Shown one piece after another: positions 1 through 11,800 of a DNA stretch of 64,000 nt. How positions within the stretch are numbered: position 1 is the first letter of the stretch; each line of letters begins with the position of its first letter. The position numbers were made by a program, and so were the translations under genes. The notes beneath the pieces were generated by a model. It was given only the letters and a program-made list of their open reading frames with translations. It did not search any database and had not been told where the DNA came from. Origin of the DNA: Haliclystus octoradiatus (lineage: Eukaryota > Cnidaria > Staurozoa > Stauromedusae > Haliclystidae); assembly GCA_916610825.1 (NCBI GenBank), contig OU744446.1, forward strand, positions 5,607,309 to 5,671,308, given 5' to 3'.

Positions 1-353
1 CTGCTGCAAATTCAGAAGAATATTATTTCTTAATCATTTTCAAGACTTATGCTTTCATAATTAAAAATATATTACCATTTACAAATTAGTTATCTTCTGT
101 GAATAAGTTAGTTGGCTTCTAACAAGATACGGGGTACGAATTACAAATTCCGCAGTATGACCCCTTCTACCTTGGCAAAGAGTGTGTCAAATACTTGTAG
201 ACAGGGTCCGAGATAAGGTGTTACCTTCCGGAATCCAGTTTTTCTAAAATTTTCTACAGAATTTTGCCCCAGTCCCACAACTTACAGAAAGAAGCAATAA
301 GTATGTTGATTAAAACCACATCCAATTTGAGGCATCAACTGGGACAAGTTTTA

Positions 354-1014
354 GGCTAGGGTTATATGGACGCACCGAACTCAATTCGAATTAGGTGCGA
401 CACCGAATAGCATTAAATTCGTATTTGGGGTTATACAGACGAACCGAATGTCGACGATCTTTAAAAACTGGCCAAAATGTCACGTGATAAGAAGTAGTTT
501 TCTTGGAATTATACCGCATGGTTTGAAACCAGAGTGTTTTGTTTGCATTATTTTTCATTTTCAGCTATTTTTCCGTTCTATTTTGCCTATCTATAGTTTG
601 AAACTTGTATGAAGTAGTAATCTCAAAGGTTTGGAAGCATTTTTACGGGAAACAGTTTTTGTTCTAACAAGGCATAGTAGTCAGAGCAAATTAAATGCGA
701 ATTTCAATTAAAATAACATATTATGATAAAAGCGACCCCAATTCTAGTGCTGATGCATTGTGATTGACTAACATAAAACGTTTTCAAATGTTTTAAATCA
801 TGATTTTGGAAAACATCAGCTTCCCTGTCAACCATCTTTCAGTCATATAAACAAATCACCATAACAACTTCCCAAAGCGATGTTCTTTCTATCGCATTGC
901 CATGGAAACATCCATAATGTTTTTTGAGGAATCATGAGATTTAAGCGTGCTATCATGAGATTTAATTTGAATGAATGAATCAATTGAGTTCGGTGCGTCC
1001 ATATAACCCTAGCC
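354..1014. mobile_element. PIF/Harbinger-like MITE (family C), copy 1
   Basis: Terminal inverted repeats: GGCTAGGGTTATATGGACGC at 354 is matched by its reverse complement ending at 1014, extending over about 33 bp. The element is flanked by TTA on both sides (351-353 and 1015-1017), the 3-bp target duplication usual for PIF/Harbinger transposons. No transposase is encoded. It lies in the RBM8A intron. A diverged relative is at about 35961-36471. Confidence 0.8.
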
Positions 1015-1274
1015 TTAGAATTGAAAATGCCAAAGACAGAAAAATCCAATTTACCTCACAAACAAAATTTTGGGATCTAGCCTCAGAAAATAGGAATATA
1101 GTCTATAGTAATCCTTCAAAATTTGCTTACAAAAATTACAAAGTTCTGATTTTTGGTCAATTTGGCTCAGACTTCCGGGATCCTAGATCCCGAGATCTTG
1201 ACTTTTTTGTACACTGATATTGTAAGTTATACTGTCTTTACAATCTATTTGGTATGTTGTGTTTTATATATCAG

Positions 1275-3910
1275 CTGTCGAAGGATGGATTTTATTTGTT
1301 ACAAACGTTCACGAAGAAGCACAAGAAACAAATCTTCATGAATTATTTGCTGATTATGGTGCAATCAAAAACATGCATCTTAACCTAGACAGGAGAACTG
1401 GTTTTCTCAAGGTTTGTTACAGACAAATTTAACATTAATTAGTCATCAAACATGTTTGCATACCACTTCCATCTACACCAACATATTAAATTATCATGCA
1501 AGCAAGCTAGTGTGACTGTATTTTGTGTATAGATCGTGTTAATATAAAGGAAAGATAACGATAAAAAGCACTAAATGAGTTTGTGTTCAAAGTTTTGAAC
1601 ACTGTAAATCTAACGCCATTATCATGAAAAAGAGAAATAGATTCATGTTAGTCATCAGTGACATGCCTGCACCCCACACTGAGTGTGCGGACGGATTCCA
1701 TTAAGTCTAGACTGTTCGCATAGCTCATTTCTGTAGTTATGTCTTTTATTGTTTGTCGTTCAAATAGCAATGTATTCAAAAAAATTATCATAAATGCCTT
1801 TGTAAACTTATTTCATTTCTCTTTTTTTTGTTGATAACGTCACTACAAGTCTGATGTCCAAAACGTTGAACACAAACTCATTGAGTGATTTTTTTTCTCT
1901 CTATCTTTCCTTATAAAAGGTTTTAAAATAGGATTTGAAACCATGAAATGATCACTCTATCATATTATCATAGGTGAAAAATAATTGAGTTTTGTTAATC
2001 TTGTCAATATATGCTTGACTTACAGAAACTTGACCCAGGTTCTGGAACCTAATGAACGATTAGATCAGGGTCCGACAATAGTTTCAGCCTTCTGGAATCC
2101 AAGAGGCATTTCAACATTTTCTTCTGAATTTTTTTTTTGATGTTTGACCGATAAATCATAAAAGTATGAATTTTCTTTTGAATTTCCTCTAACCTTCCAG
2201 AATTTAGGATTGTAGGATTCCTACTTTTGTCGGACTGGATACAACTAATCTAAGTAGACTAATGGTAGACTAATTGTTCTCTGAATTTCCTATTGCCTGT
2301 CTGCTGAAGGTTGTGTCACACTGTCACTTTAATAGACCCTATGTAATCAAATAAACAGTTTAACAGTCACATACATCACCACTTGAGGTAGATTATCCCT
2401 AGTTACGGAAAAGGATTTTACCTCATGTTTTTATCCTACTTCAGGAAGACATTGTAATTGTGAGTTGATGAGCAAAATTAAATTTCCTTTCAAATTATTC
2501 TAGGGATATGCTTTAATTGAATATGAAAAATATAAAGAAGCACAAGACGCATTAGAGGCATTAAATGGAGCAGATCTTCTTGGTCAAAAAGTTGCTGTAA
2601 CATGGTCATTCGTTAAAGGATCATCGAAGGGCAGCAAAAGCAGGTTTGTTGAAGAAATTTATTTTTATTCCAACAAAGAGAAGGATTCCCGATGTCCATT
2701 CAGGACCTGATTTAGGTGTAAACAGAATAAGCAAATTCTATAGACCCATAGCAATGTCCGATAAAATATTATTCCTTGCAGGACTCTAATTTCTTCTTCA
2801 AAAAATTTGTCGGTTGATTATATCGTGCAAACCTCTTCACTGTTTTTATTTCAAGGTTATTGTCCATTTATTGTCATACAAATGTGATCAAAACTGCACC
2901 TAATAATACATTTAATTTTTTCCTCCTCCTTCTGAATTTGGGCTAGCCTTTCCGGGATTCTCAGTTCATTTTATCGAGCCCTGGCTCACATAAAAAACAG
3001 ACCCTCTCAAAGATTAACTAAATTACTTTACAAAAAGAACATGGGTAATGGAATAGTTAATTTTAATTTCGTAACTTTCAACAGTTATATGGTAAATAAA
3101 CGACAAATAAATGACAAATCAATGCTTTTGTTCTCGGCTTTAAAAATAGAAAAGGCCATTTTCAGAGAAGTGCTTTATGTCTCAAAATGGGGATCCGGCC
3201 CTGTGTCCATTGTTTGCTTATATTGGAATAACATTCAATAAATACCAAGACATTCATCCGGATCAGACACTAGCTGGTTCGCATTTTAAATATTTGTTTG
3301 AATTAAATGGTTCCCAATGGCACATTTAATGATTATAGATAACTTTTAGATATTTAAAGTGTATATTCCGGATATTGAAGGATTGCTTCTTTAGATAGAG
3401 AAACTTTTTCTATGTGTACATCTGTTGTTCTTGCGTTTTTGCTGTGTTGTCCAAACAATAAACTGAAGCGACGCCTGATCCCAACTCCCTCATATTATTT
3501 GTGAAATACGTTTTTCCACATATTTGTCGTTTTCTGTCTATGCAATATAGTATCTATTGACGGTTGCTATAAACGTCAGCAGTTTATTTCTTTAGTGCAC
3601 TGTTTTGTGTGGCCTTAAGAATTAATCCTGGATCCTGTTCAAGACCCGGCTCAATATTGCAGGCTTCAGCCAAAAATTGAAAATCCTGCTAGATCCCAGA
3701 AAACTTTGGATTGTTGCAAATATTTTTGTTACTTCATGTATTTGTTATTGAAACTTTTCAGAGAGCCCCCTCGTTAGGAAAGTCGGTTGCCTTATAAATA
3801 GGAAAAATTCTGGTGCCACCCTTGTTCCTAAGTGCATGTTAATAAGCTATGTATTTACAGCATCTTGTGGTCATGTATTATCTTCTAGGCGAAGTGGTGG
3901 TCGCCGGTGA
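1275..3910 (+). CDS. RBM8A: RBM8A (Y14), 3' three exons; 5' part not found
   Basis: Core exon-junction-complex RNA-binding protein; in the family it pairs with MAGOH on spliced mRNA and acts in localisation and nonsense-mediated decay. Exons seen: 1275-1411, 2504-2643 and 3889-3910 (stop TGA 3908-3910), all with GT-AG borders and matching phases. The first starts with two bases of a Ser codon, then [16 protein letters not shown], the start of the RRM. It ends [11 protein letters not shown] (RNP2-to-RNP1 part). The second continues [20 protein letters not shown] and ends near the RRM end. The last gives a very short basic tail, SRRSGGRR, shorter than the vertebrate RS-like tail. The acidic N-terminus is not recognisable in 1-1274; it lies upstream or in an exon too short to see. 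A PIF/Harbinger-like element sits in the preceding intron. Identity is secure. Confidence 0.93.
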
Positions 3911-5061
3911 TCTATGTAAAAAATTGGAAGTAACTGGCACAATCAAAAATTTATGATCATAAGAAGTGGTGTAAAATATATACAATTAAAAAACACAGGA
4001 TAGATCTAGATGATGACCATTGTGAAATAGATGTAAGGGTATCGACAGGGTTAGGATTGCTTATTTTCTTTGCATTTTAACTGCATACATCTATTAATGG
4101 TTTTCCAAACTGTATTATACATGATTGTGTAAAAGTTTTTTAAGTTTAGCAAACTGTTTATGATGTCCGAAAGTAAATGTGTTTAGCTTTGATTTTCTTG
4201 GTATTGCTGAAAAGATTTTCTCATTGTTCTCTCAGCTATTTCCGTTTGATTTGGAGAGACTTCCTTGGAAAAATGAATTTCCTCATCTCTGTCATCTCCA
4301 AAATAAATCTATACTAGGAAGTTTAAAACAAAATGTTGCTTTGGTATTTAGGGGTTACCGTTTGCTTTGTTTCTGCCATATATTTTGAGTCACAACTTTT
4401 GACTAAGCTGATCTCCCCGTCCCATGTACAATTAACCGACACGTTTAAATTTAATTCTTTAAACTTTGCTTCTTGGAATATTTCATCTGTCATGATTTGG
4501 AGAGGGCATGATTTGTCGTACGTGGCCTCTAGGGAATTTTGCTCATTTATGATTTGGACCAAGGCCTGTTGTTGATTAATGAAAATCTCTTATCACCTGC
4601 ATAATTGTTTATTTTGTTGCAAAATTAGAATATCAGAAATGCTGTTTCTGATTTCATTCCTCTCTACTATGTTGATAGCCAAGACAGTAAGCAAATAATT
4701 TCATACATCTAGCACGTGCTTTATCACGTGGTCACAGTCAGTTGATAAAATAATGATCCAATGGGATGAAAATAGATTTTTTACAAAGAACCAATCGCAA
4801 CATAGATTTTCCGTTGAACCATGGATGAACCAATCACACTGGTAGTTTTCAGACCGGAGGACCAATCAACTGGGACATCTCAACATATTTTTAATGCTTT
4901 TTCAACAAAAGAGATGGTTATTCCAAACTCGTCTTTCTTGTTGTACTTTCTTGATTGAAATAACTTTCTGTGTTATACTGTGTTTGTTACTGAATTCTGA
5001 GGAGTGCCCATTTTCCGTCGGGCTTGATTCAACTTCGTCGAAATAAGTAAAGGTAAGTAAA
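3911..5061. other. RBM8A to BCL-2-like intergenic region
   Basis: Between the RBM8A stop and the BCL-2-like start codon. It should hold the RBM8A 3' UTR (AATAAA-like sequence near 4303) and the promoter of the next gene. No convincing exon is visible; short open frames at 4179-4575 on both strands overlap each other and resemble nothing known. Confidence 0.5.
4758..4866 (+). promoter_or_regulatory. Cluster of four CCAAT boxes upstream of BCL-2-like gene
   Basis: CCAAT pentamers on the plus strand at 4758, 4791, 4830 and 4862, spaced 33, 39 and 32 bp (about three helical turns each). Three of the four continue as CCAATCR/CCAATCA, the core bound by NF-Y in animals. They lie about 200-300 bp before the start codon at 5062, so a promoter role is inferred. 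Confidence 0.5.
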
Positions 5062-6336
5062 ATGTCACCAAATACAATAGACGCAATAGCTCCTAGAAGT
5101 TTACATATGGAATTACCACACTATAAGAGAGCCAATAGCAATGAACATTATCCATCTAACTCGGAGTTTTTCCAACAATGTCGAGCAATTGGCGAACACG
5201 TTATAGCTTCAAACTATCCTGAATTGAGGTTCCGTAAGGCATATACTGGACCAACAAAAAAATATGGAGATAAAATGGTAAAGATGACAGATGATATGAG
5301 GACTAAACATGAAATTTTGTTTCGTGGTATGCCTTCTCGGTTAGAATTAAAGTCTGAAACTGACTTGCTTGTATTTGACGATGTAGCAAGCGACATTTTT
5401 AAAGAAGATTGGAACTTTGGACGTGTAGTTTCGCTTTATGCATTTATGTTAACAATGGTAAAATATTGCATAGACAATCATTTGGAAAGAAAAATACCTT
5501 TAATATTAGATATAACTGCTACTACATTAAAGAATCAGGAACACAAATTTCTCGAGAATTCAGGATGGGTAAGTTTTCAAACTTTCAAATCATATCCTGC
5601 GTGTGGTTAGCGTATTATGGATGGCGTGAAGTAATAAGTCAGTTTCACTTTGTCGAAGGATTATTTACCACGAAGGATGATATATTATTTTTCAAACGAG
5701 GAAGGAATATCGTGTTATAATGTTAAAACAGCTTTATTTAATCAAGGTTGTTATGATTATTGTTTTCGTTCTGGCGCCGGCGGGGCGATATTCCAAGTGT
5801 TATGTTTGAGATCCTCATGCTGTCTTTGAAGGAGAGAACCGTCGCTGACAGAAACATCCTCGTGTGAAAACAATCCGTTTGCCAAGTTGAAATGTTTAAC
5901 TTATTCGTCATTATTATCTTGTTGAATCATGAATATCATGACGAGTTGTTCGCCCTAGGTGCTATTTACGTTTTATCCTTTCCGAAAGTTCTCATTAGTT
6001 GAGTTCTCAAAGTATTTGTATATGCGTAGAATAAAATTTCATTGCTTCGAAAGCATACATTCAATATGTTACTGAATAAGAAATTCCTTGTTTGCAAAAA
6101 TTCATTGTGGGATAAATTCAATATATGGTTGTTTCCCTCCGCAAAGTCGGGATATTCTCACGTTCTTTTCTCCTATACAATCCTATCAAATCAACATAAC
6201 TTTTTATTGTCTTCTATTTTGACAGGACGGGTTTCTATTACATTTTACCGACAATGGTGAAAAATTATGGAAAGGAATATTAGTTACTACAATTAGTCTT
6301 GGTGCATTGGCTACGTTGCTGTATGCTAGGACTTGA
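5062..6336 (+). CDS. BCL-2 family apoptosis regulator, MCL-1-like
   Basis: Regulator of mitochondrial apoptosis, predicted on the outer mitochondrial or ER membrane. Two exons: 5062-5568 and 6226-6336 (intron phase 0), 205 residues. Residues about 70-92 (GDKMVKMTDDMRTKHEILF) align with the MCL-1 BH3/alpha-2 region. BH1 is at about 111-130 with EDWNFGRVVSLYAFM. BH2 spans the intron with SGW / DGFLLHF; MCL-1 has the same WDGF. A hydrophobic helix at about 186-203, followed by an Arg, is the usual C-terminal anchor. There is no long PEST-rich N-terminus like that of vertebrate MCL-1. The intron position, right after the BH2 Trp, is the ancient one for this family. The fit to MCL-1 suggests an anti-apoptotic protein, but pro- or anti-survival function cannot be read from sequence alone. 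Confidence 0.9.
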
Positions 6337-8174
6337 ATTTTATAATTTTTGAATATGTTTCTTTTCTTGTAAATTATGAAATTTATCGAGTTTAGTCAAC
6401 ACAGCTGTCAAACTCACCATTTATAGATCCATCAAAACGAAATAGGATGTATAATTATATATATTTTTACACGATAGAAGATTAAATAAAAACCTAATTT
6501 TTCAAATCCTCGTATTTTGATTGATTATTGTAGATATTGTAATTATTAATATAATAGAAAATACTAGATTCGTTACAGTCGCTTCGTCAACCGCGAAAAT
6601 CCTATTTACTGCAAAAATAACGTATTTTTAAGCAGAATATTGCATAATTTTTATGCAAATGCTATCTGTCTTTTTATACCTGTGAACTTTTACATTTTAT
6701 CACATTCATTGAAATAAAGGTATTATTAGAAACATAAATTAAATAAATTTATGACCCAAAGAGATCATGTTCTCTTGTATATACATGTTGTATGTAATTG
6801 TAACCGTGAATTAGTTGTTTTTTGTATACGTTATTTTACTACCTTATAATAATTGCTTATTAGTGATTGACAATAAAAATGCAATTTGTGTGTGAACAAG
6901 TTCGTTTTTGTTGTCAAGTTTGAGTTCAAGAACAATATGACTGGTATATATACAGTCTGAAAGTAGACACCGCGTGTCACTCAATTACATAGTCGGAATT
7001 TTTATCGATTTGATGTTATTTTAATTGTTGAAAAAATGTTTGTTTGTGTTAGGAGGTATTTCCTTAATAAAATTACATGCGCTAATTGAATATGATGTGT
7101 AATTTTTGTGTTCTGTATCCCATGTAGTAGTTAGTAAAGTTATAAATGTTTTGGCTTCCTAGAATCGTATTGCTGCATCAGCTAAATTATTCAATGAGTT
7201 ATACTACTATAATTGGTCATCATTAATTTATCATGTTTTTATGACTTTATTCCGATGACTAATTAATGATTATGTATTTACAAGTTGTCTGTATGCTTTT
7301 TGATACTGAATTTATTTCTTATGTTTCGTGTGAATCGAAAAATTTGTTGCTATTATTTTGTTTTGAAACGTCGTTACCATAGCAAACGAAAATTGCCGAT
7401 GCGATCTCAAAATCCCGAACGCTGTCCCATAACAAGATAACGGACAGATAACAATGATGTCTTTATCAAAGTTTCTGATGAAATTCTTCGAAAGAAATCT
7501 GATTGACGTCATAACCAATGGGCATTGGCATTTTTACATAGCGGTACGGAATTTATGGCTGTAAAGAATATACCAGAAGGTAAATATTATAATAAGCAGA
7601 TTGCGGTATTTTATTAGCATTTCTGTGTTTGTCGGTTTCGTTGTTGTCAAACTTTCTAATGGTAATATTGCAGATTACCAATACGGTTTTTTCATTGAAA
7701 ATCAATCCGATCTGAAATGTTCAGATTGGATTGACAATCCGACAGTTTCTATTACCCTCCTACTTTCGATTAGTATGGTCATAGTGACTATGGTATGGTG
7801 TTATGATTGTGAGACATTCGAAGAATTTTTCACTAGATAAAACAATACGACATTAAATCAACATTGACATCTTCACCCCCAACAACACTTGAAACATCAA
7901 ATTTTCTAAAATTCATCTCAAATATTAATACCAGAGAATTATCAGAAACCATCAGTAACAAAGGTTTAAGCCAAAAGGGAATTTGAAACACAGCATTAGA
8001 TATTACCATTGTAACATACGGGGTTACATGGAATGCTCTTGTTTAATACCCTTCTTGTAAATAATGTAAAATATACAATGTAAATATATATATATATATA
8101 ATAATGTTGATAAAATTTATGTTTATCTAATAGCAGATAATGTAGGGCTCTATGTCTTCACTTGACAGAGCGGT
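6337..8174. other. Intergenic region after BCL-2-like gene
   Basis: Very AT-rich. Contains the probable BCL-2-like 3' UTR (AATAAA-type signals around 6485 and 6870) and a short TA repeat at about 8083-8100. One possible small membrane-protein frame (7601-7840) is listed separately; nothing else is recognised. Confidence 0.4.
7601..7840 (+). CDS. Possible small membrane protein exon (weak)
   Basis: An open frame that begins after a possible acceptor (AAGCAG at about 7594-7599) and ends at TAA 7838-7840. It encodes two hydrophobic stretches, ISVFVGFVVV near the start and VSITLLLSISMVIVTMVW near the end, separated by a polar loop with Cys and Trp. There is no ATG at its start, and I could not find an upstream exon in compatible phase. 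I do not recognise it and it may be chance. Confidence 0.15.
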   Translation: MRYFISISVFVGFVVVKLSNGNIADYQYGFFIENQSDLKCSDWIDNPTVSITLLLSISMVIVTMVWCYDCETFEEFFTR

Positions 8175-9770
8175 AAATAATAATAATATATAATAATAAT
8201 ATGGCGAAAGAGTCAAAGAATACACATTCTTTACTGTTACTTATTGTTTCACGCATTTCACAGCGATCTTCAGACTGATTTTTTACTCACGTCTATCGAG
8301 CTGGCCGCACCACTTTCTTCGATGTAGATCATTTTGTACTGATCAAAACTTCTTTGTTCATGCGCGTGCAATCGGCAATTTAGCTTCTGGTGCGGCCAAA
8401 TCAACACCAAAATTTCGAGAACGAGGTTATAATCATCCGAACTCTACGAATTTGGTATCAAAAGTTTGATCACGCACTGATCATTACTGATCAAAACTTA
8501 TGTTTTCATAATTATAATTATTGAGCGTGCAATCGGCTAATTAGCTTCTTGTGCGGCCAAATCAACACCAAGATTTCGAAAACGAGGTTATAATCATTTG
8601 AACTCTACAAATTTGGTATCAAAAGTTTGATCACGCCCTGATCATTACTGATGAAAACTTTTTTTTCGGTAATTATAATCATTGATAGTTTTATGATTTT
8701 TCTGTGCTGGAAATTTTATCGTTTTACAGGTTCAAATTAGAATAAGCTTTGTATGATGCAATTGGTATTTCTATAACCAATCATTTTAAGTACACCATAG
8801 CGACATCTGGAGGCTACGCAGTTGACCTCTACTGAATATTAAAAATTTACAACATTAATTGACACTAACCAAGAATAATTTACATCAAAAGAACCCCAAA
8901 TTGTCCCAATAACGATGTCGAGAGTGGATAAATAGAATAAGTAGAAACAAAACCGGTCTTCGAATCATAATGCCCAAATCAACCATTGCATTGCAACACA
9001 TCAAACGTCAACACAACACAACGCGTCAACGATTGCGAGAACATCTATTCAAGAAATTTCAGGGACGTGGAGTGCCAATTTGGAGTTCAGAAAATCGCCC
9101 GTCAAAATTTTGCTTTTCCAAAAATAATACCTAGCATATTTTATTTAAGTCAAAATGTATACCCAAAATAATTGTACTCCACCCTGGTTTTGAAAATTGA
9201 TTACAATTTCGTTGGTTAAGTAATTAAGCTTAATAATTATAATGAGCGGAAATGAGTTGTTGATCAGTAATGATCAGGGCGTGATCAAACTTTTGATACC
9301 AAATTCGTAGAGTTCGGATGATTATAACCACGTTTTCGAAATTTTGGTGTTGATTTTGCCGCACCAGAAGCTAAATTGCCGATTTCAAGCTTAATAATTA
9401 TAATTAACGAAAAAAAGGTTTTGATCAGTAATGATCAGGGCGTAATCAAACTTTTGATACCAAATTCGGTTTATTATATTATGTCGTTCGGATTTTCGGT
9501 GTCGAGCCAGCCGTACATCTTGAATTCGCTTATAAGTTGCTGATCAAAGCTAATGGAAAAATATAACATACTGATCAAGTTTGATCAGGCTGTGATCAAA
9601 CTTTCAAGATCAAAATGATCTACATCGAAGAAAATGGTGCGGCCAGCTCGATAGACGTGAGTAAAAAATCTGTCTGAAGATCGCTGTGAAATGCGTGAAA
9701 AATATGTAACAGTAAATAATGTGTATTCTTTGACTCTTTCGCCATACATTATTATTATAATAATATTAAA
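8175..9770. mobile_element. 1.6 kb fold-back element with long inverted arms
   Basis: The left outer arm (about 8200-8335) and right outer arm (about 9605-9745) are inverted near-copies. Examples are ATGGCGAAAGAGTCAAAGAA at 8201 and its complement ending at about 9746, and a shared block around CTCACGTCTATCGAGCTGGC. Inside each arm is a second repeat containing AGCTTCTGGTGCGGCCAAAT and TGATCATTACTGATCAAAAC. In the left arm it is tandem with a period of about 161 bp (8381 and 8542); inverted copies lie at about 9255-9480. Both ends abut ATAAT-rich runs. The middle (about 8690-9230) is unique and shows no transposase. Class unknown; fold-back type by structure. Confidence 0.75.
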
Positions 9771-9831
9771 TAAGAACTAAACTTGATATTGGCAATTGAA
9801 TAGTGCTCAATGCTAGTGAATAGCAGATCGT

Positions 9832-9925
9832 AAATATTAATAATGAGAAGGTCAAGGAATACAAATTCTTTGGTTGTGCTCCAAGTTTCACGTTATTAAA
9901 CGATCATCAGACAACAAATACCATA
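9832..9925. repeat. Diverged copy of the fold-back element tip
   Basis: Sequence from about 9840 (AATGAGAAGGTCAAGGAATAC) through TTTCACG and ATCATCAGAC follows the same order of words as the outer tip of the 8.2-9.7 kb element (GTCAAAGAATAC, TTTCACGC, GATCTTCAGAC). It looks like an older related insertion. Confidence 0.45.
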
Positions 9926-10805
9926 TCATACAATAACATACAACATTTATTCAAATACGTTACCCGGTTTTCACTTTTATTCGGGACAAGGGTGACGGCG
10001 AGAGTGTGCTCCGTTAATTTTCACATCAGAACCCACTCCTAATGGTGAATATATTCCTTGAATATGGAGCCCTCTCTCGCATGTGAGATACGTAAACGTA
10101 TATATCTGCTAGGACCCCATACTTTAATAATGAACGACGCTCCTCCCTTTCAAACTATCCACGTCCCTCTCGTTCAAGTCAGATCCTTCAATTCTTCAAT
10201 CATGCTTTCAAGATCCATACAGACCATATAAACAATCACGCTCTCGACTCTCGAGCCCCCGAGGAAGCGAATAAATTTGGCTCTATATGAAGATTGTCCA
10301 AAACATTACATAGGGTTGCATTAACTTAATTATGAAGTTCATACCCGTAGCTAAAGTTAATGTTGCTACAAAAATTAATTCTCCCTTGGCCTTTCGTTCT
10401 TGCATTGTACATCTACTGCTTCAAGATTCAATCGTCTCCGTATATGCAGTACATGCTCTCTTACATGCATTAATTAACATAGTATGAGCTTCGGCATTAA
10501 CCGGCTAAGGACACTAATTTCATGAAGCATGAATTAACTCTCTTGGGATTTTCATAGACAAGGGAAATGTAGAGTACATCCAATAATGTAGACTATTATG
10601 CTGGGGGTTTTTGCCGATGTCCATCAAAGGAATTTTCTTTGAGAATAATTGGCAATATAAATTGCGACAAGTCTAAACAAGCTATTGATTGGAGCAAAGC
10701 CCGCTTGCTTTGATACGCCGATATTTGATGATGGCATTGCCTGGGGTTGAATGATAAAGCGGGACTCGGAATCATTTGGGCGGGCGGCCATGTGCAGGAT
10801 TCTTA

Positions 10806-11636
10806 CCCCTAGGTTATACGCCGTACTTTCGAGAGCCGTACCAACTTTTTTTGGTACGCCGTACCAATTCGACCAAACACAAAAAATTATAAAAGTGGGA
10901 TTATACGCCGATCCAAAAGTGGCGTCCCAGTTGATTTTTGTTTGAACTTTACCGCTTCCTGTGAGAAGAGCTGTGACATTCTGTTCTGAGAATCCGTAAT
11001 AGAAAGACTTTTTAATTCGAAATCTGCATAGTTTTTACTGCAAATTATTATTTGTCGACATACGCGTATTTACAAAGCCACTAAAATATATTTGGTTTAC
11101 AATCACGATGCTCAAGATTATGTTATCTTCATACTTAAAATATTTTTCATATTTAAAGTGCTCAAAAACAATATATCATTGATAGATAGATTATTTGCTT
11201 TCGATAAAATCATGATAAAATATAAAAATGGCAAAGAATACACAAATGTGATCACAACAGTAGTTTATTCATTTATTTGAATTTAAAACGTAATACTACA
11301 CCACCGCTATTGTTATGATACGATTACTAACCACGGTTACTTAGCAACAGGCAGGAAACAATAAGAAATTCATACAGAAACCCCCTGGAAATGACGAAAA
11401 CATTCCAAATTCGAAATGGTACGCCTCACGAAAGTACGGCGTATATTCCAACTGCTTTTTCAGGCGTACCGGTACGGCTGTTTTCAGTTTGGTACGCCTG
11501 GATCAGCCGTACTTTCGATTTTGGGTCGACCCAAAAATTAATCGCCGTACTTTGCCAGATTATACGCCGTACTTTCAGGCGTGCCGATCCATTTTTGATG
11601 GATCGCCTCTCGAAAGTACGGCGTATAACTTAGGGG
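10806..11636. mobile_element. TIR element with repeated CGCCGTACTTTC motif
   Basis: The left end CCCCTAGGTTATACGCCGTA (from 10806) and the right end, ending TTAGGGG at 11636, are near-perfect inverted repeats of 30 bp. A TA lies on each side (10804-10805, 11637-11638). Besides the ends, the word CGCCGTACTTT or its complement recurs several times inside, especially at 11420-11620, giving a terminal array. No transposase frame is present. Probably a non-autonomous element mobilised by a TA-targeting transposase. Confidence 0.75.
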
Positions 11637-11711
11637 TAATAGAGTTCGGCATAAAAAGAAGCCAGGATGCTTGTTTGCAGCCTGCGTGCAGATTCATTTC
11701 TTTTAAATGGT

Positions 11712-11800
11712 CTTTTCTTTCAAAAAATAGTCTGCGAGCATGCCAGAAATGTCTATTGTCTACTTCTGGCCTACTCGCAGACTATTTTTTGAAAGAAAAG
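11712..11800. repeat. Perfect 27-bp-stem hairpin
   Basis: CTTTTCTTTCAAAAAATAGT... at 11712-11738 is exactly complementary to 11774-11800. The stem resumes after a small interruption (CCAGAA against TTCTGG), and the loop is about 12-20 nt. Transcribed from either strand it would fold into a pre-miRNA-sized hairpin. It could equally be a very young fold-back insertion. No mature small RNA can be named. Confidence 0.65.

Noticed and set aside
4323..4575. Overlapping open frames on both strands
   Set aside because: They shadow each other, have no splice borders and resemble no family.
8986..9171. Short frame in the core of the fold-back element
   Set aside because: Composition is not protein-like and there is no transposase motif.
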